NCBI RefSeq assembly: GCF_027925155.1
Contig: NZ_BSDY01000001.1
Location: 122,822-186,821, forward strand
Direction of reading: 5' to 3'
DNA length: 64,000 nucleotides
DNA from: Propionigenium maris DSM 9537
Lineage (GTDB): Bacteria > Fusobacteriota > Fusobacteriia > Fusobacteriales > Fusobacteriaceae
Position 1 is the stretch's first letter. Each line of letters starts with the position of its first letter. The notes under the pieces were generated by a model that was not told the origin of the DNA, did no database searches, and saw nothing but the letters and a program-made list of their open reading frames with translations. Both the position numbers and the translations under genes were made by a program. Positions 16,753 through 25,920 of the stretch are shown one piece after another.

Positions 16753-17817
16753 ATGAATATAATCAAATTATTTCTGAGACTGGTAGTAGTGCTACAAATA
16801 TTTGTGTGCAGCCTACTGTGGCTTCTCCCAAAGGATGCTTTATATATTTTATATCTGTTAAACTCTATTTTTATCATTGTAAGTGGTAGTTTAATGATAA
16901 AGTATATTAAGAGATCAAATGAAGGGTCTACCTCTGAAGATGTCTCCCCAACCCTGTTAGATCTGTCTCTTGACGGGATATATATTGAAAATAACCGGGG
17001 AGAGATACTAGAGTGTAACCCAAGTGGACATGAGATGTTTGGATATACCAAAGAGGAGATGCTGAATCTTACCATAAGGGATCTTGTTCCAGAAGAGTTT
17101 GCTAAAGAACTTCCAGAGATAATTCCAGATAATATGGCTACAGGGGACGTATATGTAGAAAGGGTCAATCGGAAAAAAGATGGTGAGATTTTCCCTACGG
17201 AGATTAATTCAAAGTATATTTACATAGATGGTAAAAAAAGACTTATTGTATTTGTAAGGGATATAAGTACAAGAAAGAAGATGGAGGATGAGCTCAAGGA
17301 GATGTCTCGAAGGGATGAGCTCACAAAAGTTTATAACAGAAGGTATATAATGAAAAAGTTAGAAGATGAAATTATTAGATCAAAACTGGAGAACTGTCCC
17401 CTTTCCATCGCACTGCTTGATATCGACAACTTTAAAAAGGTAAACGATACTTTTGGTCACCTTTTCGGAGATGAAGTTCTTATAAGGTTTTCAAATGTAA
17501 TTAGAAAAAACCTCAGAAAAACAGACTACCTTGGAAGGATAGGAGGAGAGGAGTTTATAATTATTTTTTCAAATGCAGTTTTGGATGATGGATATAATAT
17601 ACTTTTCAGAGTAAAAGAAAAAATGAATTCAATCTTCTGGGAAAAAGAGAAGCTTTCAGTTACATTTAGTGCTGGTTTATTTGAGGTTGATCATGGAGAA
17701 GAAGAGTATAGTTGTAAAAATGTTATAAAGTTAATTGATAACCTCATGTATAGAGCCAAAAAGTGTGGAAAGAACTGCATAATTACCCCTTCTGATGGTA
17801 GTTTAGAGGGATCTTAA
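16753..17817 (+). CDS. Membrane-bound PAS-GGDEF diguanylate cyclase
   Basis: 354 aa. The N-terminus has two hydrophobic helices with a short hairpin (residues about 5-55), followed by a PAS domain (about 70-180; LDGIYIENNRGEILECNPSG, EMFGYTKEEM) and a C-terminal GGDEF domain (about 190-350). The active-site signature is GGEEF, and an RxxD inhibitory site (RKTD) sits five residues before it. It is therefore expected to make c-di-GMP with product feedback inhibition, in response to an unknown PAS signal. ATG with GGAAG upstream; monocistronic. Confidence 0.93.
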   Translation: MNIIKLFLRLVVVLQIFVCSLLWLLPKDALYILYLLNSIFIIVSGSLMIKYIKRSNEGSTSEDVSPTLLDLSLDGIYIENNRGEILECNPSGHEMFGYTKEEMLNLTIRDLVPEEFAKELPEIIPDNMATGDVYVERVNRKKDGEIFPTEINSKYIYIDGKKRLIVFVRDISTRKKMEDELKEMSRRDELTKVYNRRYIMKKLEDEIIRSKLENCPLSIALLDIDNFKKVNDTFGHLFGDEVLIRFSNVIRKNLRKTDYLGRIGGEEFIIIFSNAVLDDGYNILFRVKEKMNSIFWEKEKLSVTFSAGLFEVDHGEEEYSCKNVIKLIDNLMYRAKKCGKNCIITPSDGSLEGS

Positions 17818-17860
17818 AAATTTTATGTTTTTCTTTTTGATATTTTTGTCTTTTCAAGAA

Positions 17861-17891
17861 AAAAGCAGCAGAGGCAATCTCTGCTGCTTTT
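17861..17891. terminator. Bidirectional intrinsic terminator
   Basis: AAAAGCAGCAGAG/CTCTGCTGCTTTT (13 bp) between the convergent GGDEF and hydA genes. Confidence 0.9.
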
Positions 17892-17902
17892 CTTCAAAAG
17901 TT

Positions 17903-19660
17903 CTACACTTTTTCTCTAGAATAGTAGTGGGTATGTAGAAGTTTATGTGCTTTTTCGCTGTAGGGTTTATCCAGGTGTTTTTCATAGAGGGCTTTTATAT
18001 AAGGGTTCTCGTGGGATTTTCTGATCTCCATACTGGTATCAATAGAGTTCAGTCCCTCAGCTCTCTTTCTGATTATACTTAATTCACCGTGGTGGTAGGG
18101 TTGCCCCCCTCCTCCCACACATCCTCCCTTACATGCCATGATCTCGATGGCGTGGAAGTGCTCCTCTCCTGCTCTTATCTTGTCCAGCATTTTTCTGGCT
18201 TCTCCCAGCCCATGGGCTATACCGATTCTAACATTGAGATCCCCTACCTTAACGGTAGCAGCTCTAAATCCTTCATATCCTCTAAGGTCTTCAAAGTCTA
18301 CCTTCTTAAGGGTATCTCCTGTGATCCATTCGTAGGCTGTCCTTGTGGCAGCCTCTATAACCCCTCCAGTCCGTCCAAAGATAACTGCAGCCCCTGTATA
18401 GTCCCCGTAGGGTTTGTCGAAATCGCTCTCTGGAAGACTCTGAAGGTCCAGGTTGGCCTCTCTAATCATATGAACCAGTTCCCTTGTGGAGATGGAGATA
18501 TCGGTATCCCTGTTGCTGTCTACGGAAAACTCCTCTCTGGCTGCCTCATACTTCTTGGCAAGACATGGCATTATAGATACCACAACAAGATCCTCCCGGG
18601 ATATTCCCATCTCCTTTGTCCAGATATTCTTAGCAACTGCTGAGAACATCTGCTGGGGGGATTTAGCTGTGGAAGGGATATCCAGCATATCCGGGTAGTT
18701 GTGCTCGATAAACTTCACCCATGCAGGGCAGCAGGAGGTGAGCAGGGGAAGGGGTACCGAGGTGTCTCCCCCTAAGTGCCTCTCTATTCTTTCCTTGAAC
18801 TCTGAAGCTTCCTCCATAATGGTGAGGTCTGCAGCCCAGTTTGTATCGAAGATACCGTCAAATCCCAGACGTCTGAGAGCTGTGGCAACCTTCTTCTCTA
18901 CATTTGTTCCAGGAGCAAAACCAAACTCCTCCCCAATGGCTACCCTAACAGCAGGGGCTATCTGAACGATAACCTTTTTACTTTTATCTTGGAGGGCCTT
19001 GACTACGTCCCAGGTATAATCCCTTTCGTGGAGAGCTCCCACTGGACATACGGCAACACACTGACCGCAGTATGTACATACAGTTTCAGCCAGATCCGAC
19101 TCATGGGCTGTGGCTACAACAGCTTCAAATCCCCTGTTTATTGCTGAAAGAACTCCACATGTCTGGATCTTATTACACATGGTCTCACATCTCCGGCACA
19201 TGATACACTTATTCATATCCCTTATTATAGAGGGGGAGAACTCGGGCTCAAAGGTGGAGATATCACCACTGTACTTTATCTCCTGTACCTTAAAGTGGTT
19301 GGCCAGATCCTGGAGCTCACACTCGCCGGACTTTGAGCAAACGAGGCAGTCCTTGGGGTGGTTTGACAAGATTAGCTCCAGTACAGATTTTCTCACGTGA
19401 ATGATCTCTGGAGAGTTTGTTACTACATCTATTCCCTCAGTTACCTTGGTTGAGCATGAGGGGTAGAGTGCTTCTCTACCATCTACCTCTACCACACATA
19501 TCCTGCAGGAGGCACAATCGTTTACATAGTCTATCCCCTCCATCTTCAGATGACACAGGGAGGGAATATTTATTCCAACTTCCTTGGCTGCCTCCAGTAT
19601 TGTAGAATCCCTGCTGGCCTCTACCTCTATTCCATCTATAGTCAACTTAACTTTATCCAT
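17903..19660 (-). CDS. hydA: [FeFe] hydrogenase catalytic subunit of an electron-bifurcating HydABC complex
   Basis: 585 aa. Domains in order: an N-terminal [2Fe-2S] ferredoxin domain; the His-Cys3 [4Fe-4S] motif (HPKDCLVCSKSGEC); two [4Fe-4S] clusters (CIMCRRCETMC and CTYCGQCVAVCP); then the H-cluster domain. All three H-cluster signatures are intact: TSCCPAW, MPCLAKKYEA and MACKGGCVGGGGQP. It reduces protons or oxidises H2, together with HydB and HydC coupling NADH and ferredoxin. The ATG at 19660 has GAGGAGGAACA upstream; the in-frame extension to 19717 runs into hydB and is not needed. It is the last gene of the hydC-hydB-hydA operon. Confidence 0.95.
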   Translation of the reverse strand: MDKVKLTIDGIEVEASRDSTILEAAKEVGINIPSLCHLKMEGIDYVNDCASCRICVVEVDGREALYPSCSTKVTEGIDVVTNSPEIIHVRKSVLELILSNHPKDCLVCSKSGECELQDLANHFKVQEIKYSGDISTFEPEFSPSIIRDMNKCIMCRRCETMCNKIQTCGVLSAINRGFEAVVATAHESDLAETVCTYCGQCVAVCPVGALHERDYTWDVVKALQDKSKKVIVQIAPAVRVAIGEEFGFAPGTNVEKKVATALRRLGFDGIFDTNWAADLTIMEEASEFKERIERHLGGDTSVPLPLLTSCCPAWVKFIEHNYPDMLDIPSTAKSPQQMFSAVAKNIWTKEMGISREDLVVVSIMPCLAKKYEAAREEFSVDSNRDTDISISTRELVHMIREANLDLQSLPESDFDKPYGDYTGAAVIFGRTGGVIEAATRTAYEWITGDTLKKVDFEDLRGYEGFRAATVKVGDLNVRIGIAHGLGEARKMLDKIRAGEEHFHAIEIMACKGGCVGGGGQPYHHGELSIIRKRAEGLNSIDTSMEIRKSHENPYIKALYEKHLDKPYSEKAHKLLHTHYYSREKV

Positions 19661-19670
19661 TGTTCCTCCT

Positions 19671-21464
19671 CTATATCTTCTTGATAGCTTTAAATCTACA
19701 TGTAGTATAACAAGCACCGCACTTTACACACCTCTCTTGATAGATGAAGTGTTTCTCCTTTACCCTACCAAGGATAGCTTCCGACGGACATACCTTGGCA
19801 CAGGCTGTACACCCAATGCAGGCATCTGTTATGGTGAACTGCACAAGGTCGATACAGATCTTAGCAGGACACTTCTTGTCTACGACGTGCTTCTTATACT
19901 CATCGGGGAACTTTTCAATGGTTGAGAGGACTGGATTGGGAGCAGTTTTTCCCAGACCGCAGAGAGCAGACCTCTTTATGGTGTTAGAGAGGTCCTTCAT
20001 GAGAGGGATATCCTCCTTTGTTCCCTGACCGTTTGTGATACGGGTAAGGATCTCGTGAAGTCTCTTGGTACCGATCCTGCAGGGAGTACACCTACCGCAA
20101 GATTCATCAAGAGAGAACCCTAAATAGAACTTAGATACTGCAACCATACAGTCATCCTCGTCCATAACGATCATTCCTCCCGATCCCATCATAGATCCCT
20201 TTTCTATAAGGGTTTCAAACTCTATCTTGGTCTTGAGATCCTCCTGAGTTAAACATCCACCGGAAGGTCCCCCAGTCTGTACAGCTTTAAATTGTTTATT
20301 TCCTTTTATTCCTCCACCAATATCAAATATAACTTCTTCAAGAGTTGTACCCATTGGAACCTCGATAAGTCCCACATTTCTAACCTTTCCTGCAAGGGCG
20401 AATACCTTGGTACCTGGAGATTTTTCAGTACCTATTTCTCTGAACCACCCTCCTCCATTATTTATAATGGCAGGTATGTTTGCCAGGGTTTCTACGTTAT
20501 TTACATTGGTAGGTTTACCCCAGTACCCCTCAACAGACGGATAGGGAGGTTTGATTGTAGGTTCTCCCCTCTTCCCCTCCATAGAGTGGATGAGGGCTGT
20601 TTCCTCTCCACAGACAAAGGCACCGGCTCCATACTTTATATCTATATCAAAGGAGAAATCCCTTCCAAAGATATTTTCTCCCAAAACTCCGTTGCTTCTG
20701 GCATCGGTAATGGCCTTCTTCAGTTTTTCGATAGCCAGAGGATATTCAGCTCTTATATATACAATTCCCTTGGATGCCCCTATGGCGTAACCACAGATAG
20801 TCATAGCTTCTATGATTGAGTGGGGATCCCCCTCCAGGATAGATCTGTCCATAAAGGCTCCCGGATCCCCCTCATCGGCATTACAGACTACATATTTTTG
20901 TGTAGCCTCGGAGGACTGGGTGTTTTTCCACTTAAGTCCGGTAGGATAACCTCCCCCTCCTCTTCCCCTAAGTCCAGAAAGCTTTACCTCGTCGATTACC
21001 TGGTCTGGAGTCATGGAGGTAACCACCTTTCCTAAAGCAAAGTATCCGTCGTTTGCAATAACCTCATTTATATTTTCAGAATCGATAAACCCACAGTTTT
21101 TAAGGGCTATCTTCATCTGCTTGCTGTCTGGGCCGATATCCTCTAGGATCTCCTTCTCATGGATGATCTCCTTTAATATCTTCTCTCCCTTTTCAAGGTC
21201 AACGTTAGTCAGAATAACTCCCTTTCTTCCAGGGGTAATTACCTCGATGGTGGGTTCCGAGTGGCAGAGACCCATACAGCCCACCGGAGAAATTAAAAAG
21301 TCCAGGTCGTTTATGTAGTTTTCCTCCTTAAAATACTTGTAGAGGGCATCTGCTCCAGCAGAGATGCTACAGGTAGACATGGAAACCTTAATCTGTACCC
21401 TGTTCTTTCTGGCAGCGACAAAGTTATTTTTTATCTCATTCAGCTGTTCTATACTCCTAATCAT
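19671..21464 (-). CDS. hydB: HydB/NuoF-type flavoprotein subunit of electron-bifurcating hydrogenase
   Basis: 597 aa. An N-terminal thioredoxin-like [2Fe-2S] domain (Cys at STCSISAG and GCMGLCHSEP) is followed by a NuoF core with the NADH site (GRGGGGYPTG) and FMN site (GAGAFVCGEETAL). Next come the [4Fe-4S] ligands SCGRCTPCRIG, and a C-terminal pair of [4Fe-4S] ferredoxin motifs (CIGCTACAKVCP and CVKCGACYTTC). This is the NAD(H)-binding and bifurcation subunit, matching HydB/HndC. Spacing to hydC is 11 bases and to hydA 10 bases. Confidence 0.95.
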   Translation of the reverse strand: MIRSIEQLNEIKNNFVAARKNRVQIKVSMSTCSISAGADALYKYFKEENYINDLDFLISPVGCMGLCHSEPTIEVITPGRKGVILTNVDLEKGEKILKEIIHEKEILEDIGPDSKQMKIALKNCGFIDSENINEVIANDGYFALGKVVTSMTPDQVIDEVKLSGLRGRGGGGYPTGLKWKNTQSSEATQKYVVCNADEGDPGAFMDRSILEGDPHSIIEAMTICGYAIGASKGIVYIRAEYPLAIEKLKKAITDARSNGVLGENIFGRDFSFDIDIKYGAGAFVCGEETALIHSMEGKRGEPTIKPPYPSVEGYWGKPTNVNNVETLANIPAIINNGGGWFREIGTEKSPGTKVFALAGKVRNVGLIEVPMGTTLEEVIFDIGGGIKGNKQFKAVQTGGPSGGCLTQEDLKTKIEFETLIEKGSMMGSGGMIVMDEDDCMVAVSKFYLGFSLDESCGRCTPCRIGTKRLHEILTRITNGQGTKEDIPLMKDLSNTIKRSALCGLGKTAPNPVLSTIEKFPDEYKKHVVDKKCPAKICIDLVQFTITDACIGCTACAKVCPSEAILGRVKEKHFIYQERCVKCGACYTTCRFKAIKKI

Positions 21465-21475
21465 ATCCCACTCCC

Positions 21476-21955
21476 CTAATTATATTCCTTTAAGATTGTT
21501 TTCATCTGTCCGTTTTCCACCTTACCGTAAACCTTGCTTCCTATGGTTACAACTGGTGCCATACCACAGGCTCCTACACATCGAAGGACATCTATGGAAA
21601 AGTTACCGTCGGGAGTGGTTTCTCCCACACCTATCTCCAGCTCCGTCTCCAGCTCATGGAGAATACTCTGGGAACCATTGACGTAGCAAGCAGTTCCCAT
21701 ACAGATAGATATAGGGTGTTTCCCCCTGGGTTTTGTAGTGAAGAAGGAGTAAAATGTGATTACCCCATAGACCTCAGCAAGGGGAAGGTCCAACTTTAAG
21801 GCTACGAACTTCTGAACTTCTATTGGCAGATATCCAAAGATTTCCTGACCCTTATGAAGAACAGATATAAGAGCTCCCTTTTTTGTGTCGAGAGATTGAA
21901 TGTACTCCTCTAACCTTTCAAACATCTCTTCTCTCAGTACGTTTTTACAACTCAA
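21476..21955 (-). CDS. hydC: HydC/NuoE-type [2Fe-2S] subunit of electron-bifurcating hydrogenase
   Basis: 159 aa, NuoE-like. A helical N-terminal half (ALISVLHKGQEIFGYLP, a family signature) is followed by a thioredoxin-fold [2Fe-2S] domain with four Cys (CMGTACYVNG and VLRCVGACGMAP). First gene of the three-gene hydrogenase operon. An AGGAGGTATT ribosome site precedes the ATG. In such complexes this subunit relays electrons next to the flavin subunit. Confidence 0.94.
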   Translation of the reverse strand: MSCKNVLREEMFERLEEYIQSLDTKKGALISVLHKGQEIFGYLPIEVQKFVALKLDLPLAEVYGVITFYSFFTTKPRGKHPISICMGTACYVNGSQSILHELETELEIGVGETTPDGNFSIDVLRCVGACGMAPVVTIGSKVYGKVENGQMKTILKEYN

Positions 21956-22374
21956 AATAATACCTCCTTATTTAAAATTTTCACTATTTTTCCATGTCAT
22001 TAATATTTTTACTTATTACCATTAGAATATTTCCTTGTCACTAATAGTTATTTTTTTATTTTCCAAAAGTAATCAAAATTAATGCCATAAGTGCTTTTAA
22101 ATTAGTAGTTTATAAGCGGTAGAAGGATTAATATTTAAATACTCTTGTGTAGGAAAGTTGTTACTAAAGTAGTTAGAAGGAAGATTGAATTTCCTTTAAT
22201 GTACATAGGATTTTATTTATATAGAGGGGAATTAAATTATAAAGTTCACAGAACAATTTTTTCTAGGGAGGGAGAGGGGATCATGTTATTCTTTAATGGA
22301 GGAGTTATAGGAGTCACTTAAAGAGGTGTAATATTTCCAGAGAAGTGTTCGGTAGTTTAGGAGGAAGAGAAAAG
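21956..22374. other. Divergent intergenic region between hydC and mobA
   Basis: About 420 bases holding the back-to-back promoters of the hydrogenase operon and the Mo-cofactor genes. I could not assign -35/-10 boxes convincingly. A 12-codon frame at 22283-22321 has a strong ribosome site (GGGAGGGAGAGGGG) and could be a leader peptide, but this is speculative. No known riboswitch motif, including the Moco motif, was recognised. Confidence 0.4.
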
Positions 22375-22923
22375 ATGAATGGCTGCATAATGGCAGGGGG
22401 AAGAAATTCCAGGATGAATTACAGGGTGAAGGCTCTCCTTGAATATGAGGGGGCGACCTTTTTAGAGAGAATTATTGCAGCTCTGGGAGATGCAGATAAG
22501 TTTATAGTTACAAATACCCCTGAAGTATTCAGGGATACCGATCTACCTATGTATCCAGACCTAGTTAAGGATATAGGTCCCATGGGAGGAGTATATACAG
22601 CTCTTAAGGTGAGCACCCATGAGAGGTGTATAATGGTGGGGTGCGATATGCCCCTTATAAACAGAGAGATCATAGAGATAATAGATTCCCAGAAGGGGTA
22701 TGATGTGGTAGTTCCCAGAATAGACGGAAGGGTAGAGATGCTTTGTGCCATGTATAGTAAGGAGTGTATCCCTGTGATAGAGAGGCTCATAGGGGAGAAG
22801 AAGTACAAGTTATCCCTGATTTTAAAGGAAGTAAGGGTAAAGTATATAGAGCTCCCGAGGGAGAAGTTACAACACTTTATAAACATCAACTCTCCAGAGG
22901 ATTATAGAAAGTTATCCAAATAG
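22375..22923 (+). CDS. mobA: Molybdenum cofactor guanylyltransferase
   Basis: A 182-aa nucleotidyltransferase of the MobA family. It has an N-terminal GTP-binding loop (MAGGRNSRMNYRVKALLEYEG), a PDLVKDIGPMGGVYTAL segment and the metal-binding GCDMPLI. It joins GMP to Mo-molybdopterin to give the guanine-dinucleotide form used by DMSO-reductase-type enzymes. The ATG at 22375 follows TTAGGAGG; the GTG at 22345 lacks a site. It leads the Mo-cofactor gene group and has a terminator of its own. The hydroxylases in this window would instead be expected to use the cytosine form made by the MocA domain downstream. Confidence 0.88.
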   Translation: MNGCIMAGGRNSRMNYRVKALLEYEGATFLERIIAALGDADKFIVTNTPEVFRDTDLPMYPDLVKDIGPMGGVYTALKVSTHERCIMVGCDMPLINREIIEIIDSQKGYDVVVPRIDGRVEMLCAMYSKECIPVIERLIGEKKYKLSLILKEVRVKYIELPREKLQHFININSPEDYRKLSK

Positions 22924-22951
22924 GCTGCTCTTGAGGCAGCTTATTTTTTTA
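22923..22951 (+). terminator. Intrinsic terminator after mobA
   Basis: Short GCTGC/GCAGC stem followed by TTATTTTTTT; modest stability. Confidence 0.65.
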
Positions 22952-23072
22952 CTTTTACTTTATCTAGCGATGGGAGCAATGAAAGGAGGGCTTACCCAAT
23001 CAAAAGGGCTAGAAGGAGGTAAAGGAATAGTGCTATAATAACTTCTGTAATAGAGAGGATTGGAGGAAGGGG

Positions 23073-24374
23073 ATGTTTAAGGATACCTTTAAGATAAAAA
23101 GAGGAGATGTAGTGGCTATAACAGGGGGAGGAGGAAAAACCAGCCTCATGTTTCACCTGGCTGAGGAGCTCTCTCGGTTTGGGAGGGTTCTTGTGACCAC
23201 CACTACCAAGATATATAAACCCTCTGAAGAGGAGTATGAAAAGTTAATAGTTGGAGATGAGGTGTTCTCTGGGGGAAGGAAGAATATATCCGTAGCTGCC
23301 AGAGAGGTGGTAGGAGGAAAACTCCACGGCTTTACCTGCCAGGAGCTGGAAGAATTTCTTCCTGAGTATGAGTATGTTCTCGTGGAGGCCGACGGAGCTA
23401 AGATGAAGCAGATGAAGGGCTGGAGGGCAGATGAGCCGGTTATACCTCCCTGTGCCACCAAGGTTATAGGGGTAGCTAACATAAAATCCCTGGGGAAAAA
23501 AGCTACTCAGGAGAATGTCCACAGGCTGGATACCTTTCTTCAGATGGTTAATATGAAGGTGGGAGAAGAGATTAACCTGGAGGTTTTTGGGAGATACCTT
23601 CAGAGGGGAGATTTCTTTAAAGGGTGCAACGGAGAGAAGATTCTTTTTCTAAACGGAGTGGAAGAAGATTTTGAAAAAATAGCAGCCTTAAGATTAGGGA
23701 AATATGTGGAAAACCTCTTTTTTGGAAGCATAAAAGAGAAGAGCATATCCAGATATAAGAGGGTGGATGCTGTGGTTATGGCCTCTGGATTTTCTAAAAG
23801 ATTTGGAGAGGAGGACAAGCTCCTGAAAAAGATAGGAGGAGTGCCTGTAGTGGAACACCTCTTTAAAACCCTTGAAAAGCTTCCCTTGGAAAGTGCAGTA
23901 GTGGTAGGAAGAAACTTAGAGTTAGAGAAACTTTGTCAAAAGTATGGGTATACATATATAGAAAACACTAGAGCCCACCTGGGACAGACCGAGAGTATAA
24001 AAGCCGGGTTAAAAGCTACTTACGGGGAGGGGACAATCTTTCTTACAGGGGACCAGCCTCTGATTAAAGAGGAGAGCCTGCTAAAACTTCTTCTGGCTTT
24101 CCAAAGGAATAACCTTATTACAAGGTCTGTATCTGAAGGCGTTCCCTCCTCTCCTGTAATCTTTCCTGGAAAGTACAGGAAGGATCTCATGAATCTCACA
24201 GGAGACATGGGAGGGCGAAAGGTTATCAGGGAAGCTGGAAGGATAACAGAGGTAGAGTTTTCAGATAAAGATGAGTTTATGGATATAGATACTGTTGAGG
24301 ACCTCCTGAGAGCAGAAAAAATTATGGCAGAAAGAGAAAAAACTAATCTTGGCATAAAAATTGCTAAAAGTTAA
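23073..24374 (+). CDS. YqeC-MocA fusion: Se-dependent hydroxylase accessory protein fused to Mo-cofactor cytidylyltransferase
   Basis: 433 aa. Residues 1 to about 225 match YqeC, the accessory protein found with selenium-dependent Mo hydroxylases. It has a P-loop (GGGGKTS at 18-24), VTTTTKIYKP, and the LVEADGAKMKQMK segment. Residues from about 229 match MocA/YgfJ (VVMASGFSKRFG, then GDQPLI), which transfers CMP to molybdopterin. In E. coli these are separate genes (yqeC and ygfJ) of the same cluster; here they are one chain, so the two steps act on the same enzyme precursor. The ATG follows GGAGGAAGGGG. Its last codons contain a sigma-54-type promoter for the genes downstream. Confidence 0.92.
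   Translation: MFKDTFKIKRGDVVAITGGGGKTSLMFHLAEELSRFGRVLVTTTTKIYKPSEEEYEKLIVGDEVFSGGRKNISVAAREVVGGKLHGFTCQELEEFLPEYEYVLVEADGAKMKQMKGWRADEPVIPPCATKVIGVANIKSLGKKATQENVHRLDTFLQMVNMKVGEEINLEVFGRYLQRGDFFKGCNGEKILFLNGVEEDFEKIAALRLGKYVENLFFGSIKEKSISRYKRVDAVVMASGFSKRFGEEDKLLKKIGGVPVVEHLFKTLEKLPLESAVVVGRNLELEKLCQKYGYTYIENTRAHLGQTESIKAGLKATYGEGTIFLTGDQPLIKEESLLKLLLAFQRNNLITRSVSEGVPSSPVIFPGKYRKDLMNLTGDMGGRKVIREAGRITEVEFSDKDEFMDIDTVEDLLRAEKIMAEREKTNLGIKIAKS
24350..24365 (+). promoter_or_regulatory. Sigma-54 (-24/-12) promoter upstream of yqeB
   Basis: TTGGCATAAAAATTGCTA: GG at 24351-24352 and GC at 24363-24364 are exactly 10 bases apart, the RpoN rule. The same 18 bases occur at 28990-29007 before the diaminopropionate lyase gene. 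It overlaps the 3' end of the yqeC-mocA coding sequence and would start a transcript about 28 bases before yqeB. Confidence 0.78.
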
Positions 24375-24403
24375 GATATAGTCAGATTTTAGGAGGAGCA
24401 GCT

Positions 24404-25201
24404 ATGAAAAATTTAGTAGTGGTAAGGGGAGCAGGAGATATAGCATCGGGAGTGATACAAAAACTTCACAGATGCGGCTTTCCTGTGGTGGCCTTAGAGG
24501 TGGAAAATCCCTCCTTTATAAGGAGAAAGGTGTGTTTTGGAGAGGCTATATATGACGGTACCATGGAGATAGAGGGAAGCAGGGCAAGATATACTCAGGA
24601 TCCAGAGGAAGCAATGGAGATATGTAAAGGAGGGGAGATAGCAATTCTTGTAGATCCCCAAGGGGAAAGTATAGAGAGGTTAAGGCCCATGGCTGTTGTA
24701 GATGCTATACTGGCTAAGAAAAACTATGGAACCAGGAGAGCTATGGCTCCTATAACAATAGGTCTTGGGCCTGGGTTTGAGGCAGGAAAAGATGTGGATA
24801 TAGCAGTGGAAACCATGAGGGGTCATGATCTGGGAAGACTGATATTCCAGGGGAAACCCAGGGAAAACACGGGAGTTCCTGGAGTTGTAGGAGGCTATGG
24901 AAGGGAGAGAGTCATCTACAGTGAAGGGGAAGGAATTATTGTAAATAAAAGAAAGATAGGGGATATAGTTGAGAAGGGGGAGGTTGTAGCCAACATCGGT
25001 GATGTAGAGGTAAGGGCTCCTCTCGGAGGAGTTATAAGAGGGCTTATACGTAACTCCTACAATGTGAAGAAGGGACTCAAAATAGGGGATATAGATCCCA
25101 GAAGGGAGCAGGTAGAAAACTGCTTTACCATCTCAGATAAGGCAAGAAATATAGGAGGAGCAGTACTGGAAGGAATCCTTATCCTCAGGGGAGGCTACTG
25201 A
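24404..25201 (+). CDS. yqeB: YqeB-family selenium-dependent Mo hydroxylase maturation protein
   Basis: 265 aa, matching the YqeB/EF2563 family. It has an N-terminal Rossmann-like segment (VVVRGAGDIASGVIQKL), VDPQGESIERLRP, and a conserved central ITIGLGPGFEAGKDVD and VETMRGHDLG region. The exact chemistry is unknown. The family occurs only with selenium-dependent molybdenum hydroxylases and is thought to help insert the labile selenium or finish the cofactor. The start ATG follows AGGAGGAGC. The stop overlaps the modA start by one base (TGATG), so it forms an operon with modA, modB and the regulator. Confidence 0.9.
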   Translation: MKNLVVVRGAGDIASGVIQKLHRCGFPVVALEVENPSFIRRKVCFGEAIYDGTMEIEGSRARYTQDPEEAMEICKGGEIAILVDPQGESIERLRPMAVVDAILAKKNYGTRRAMAPITIGLGPGFEAGKDVDIAVETMRGHDLGRLIFQGKPRENTGVPGVVGGYGRERVIYSEGEGIIVNKRKIGDIVEKGEVVANIGDVEVRAPLGGVIRGLIRNSYNVKKGLKIGDIDPRREQVENCFTISDKARNIGGAVLEGILILRGGY

Positions 25202-25920
25202 TGAAGAAGGGTATAGCAGCAGGTTTGATAGGTATTGCTCTTATGGCCTGTGGAAGAGATGAAAAAAAAGAGGTTATTGTAAGTGCTGCTGCAAGTTTAG
25301 AGGAAGGGATAAAGGAGATAGCAAAAGAGTATGAGAGGGATACAGGAGTAGAGGTAAGTATTAATCTCGGGGGATCTGGGAGCCTGAAAAAACAGGTAGA
25401 AGAGGGAGCCCCAGTGGATGTGATACTCCTTGCATCTAAGGCCTATTATGATGAACTGGATAGGAAGGGATACATAGAGGAGGGAGGAGACCTCCTGGGA
25501 AACACCCTTACAGTTGTTGGAAGGAGAGGAATAGAGAGCCTTGATCAGCTGGAGGGAACCATATCCATCGGGGATCCCGGTTTTGTTCCTGCAGGAAGAT
25601 ATGCAAGGGAAGCTCTTATTAAGGGCGGAGTCTGGGAGAGGTTGGAGGAGGAAATCCTACTTACAAAGGATGTGAGGTCGGCTCTTGCCTATGCCAATAT
25701 GGGAGAGGTGGATTATTCTGTGGTATATAAAACAGATTCCCTTCTGGGGAAGGAGCTTAGGGTCTATGAGATACCAGAAGATCTCTATTCGGAGATAGTC
25801 TACTCTGGTGGGACCTTAAAGGATGCCAGTCGGGAGGGAGAGGATTTTTATAACTACCTTCTGAGTAAACTTGAAGTTTTTGAAAAATACGGATTTAAGG
25901 TGAGAAGGAATGTTAATTGA
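25201..25920 (+). CDS. modA: Molybdate ABC transporter substrate-binding lipoprotein
   Basis: 239 aa. The lipoprotein signal peptide ends in LMACG, with the lipidated Cys at about 17. The ModA core is visible: VSAAASLEEGIKEI (oxyanion contact Ser), NLGGSGSLKKQVEEGAPVDV and a C-terminal VVYKTDS segment. It binds molybdate or tungstate in the periplasm for ModB. Its position inside the Mo-hydroxylase maturation group supports molybdate. It overlaps modB by 11 bases. Confidence 0.92.
   Translation: MKKGIAAGLIGIALMACGRDEKKEVIVSAAASLEEGIKEIAKEYERDTGVEVSINLGGSGSLKKQVEEGAPVDVILLASKAYYDELDRKGYIEEGGDLLGNTLTVVGRRGIESLDQLEGTISIGDPGFVPAGRYAREALIKGGVWERLEEEILLTKDVRSALAYANMGEVDYSVVYKTDSLLGKELRVYEIPEDLYSEIVYSGGTLKDASREGEDFYNYLLSKLEVFEKYGFKVRRNVN

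Noticed and set aside
22050-22080. A TGGCATTAATTTTGATT sequence upstream of hydC on the minus strand resembling a sigma-54 promoter
   Set aside because: The -12 element reads GA where GC is required at the correct spacing, so it fails the GG-N10-GC rule.
21956-22374. A molybdenum-cofactor riboswitch before mobA
   Set aside because: The conserved motif and stems of that class were not found.
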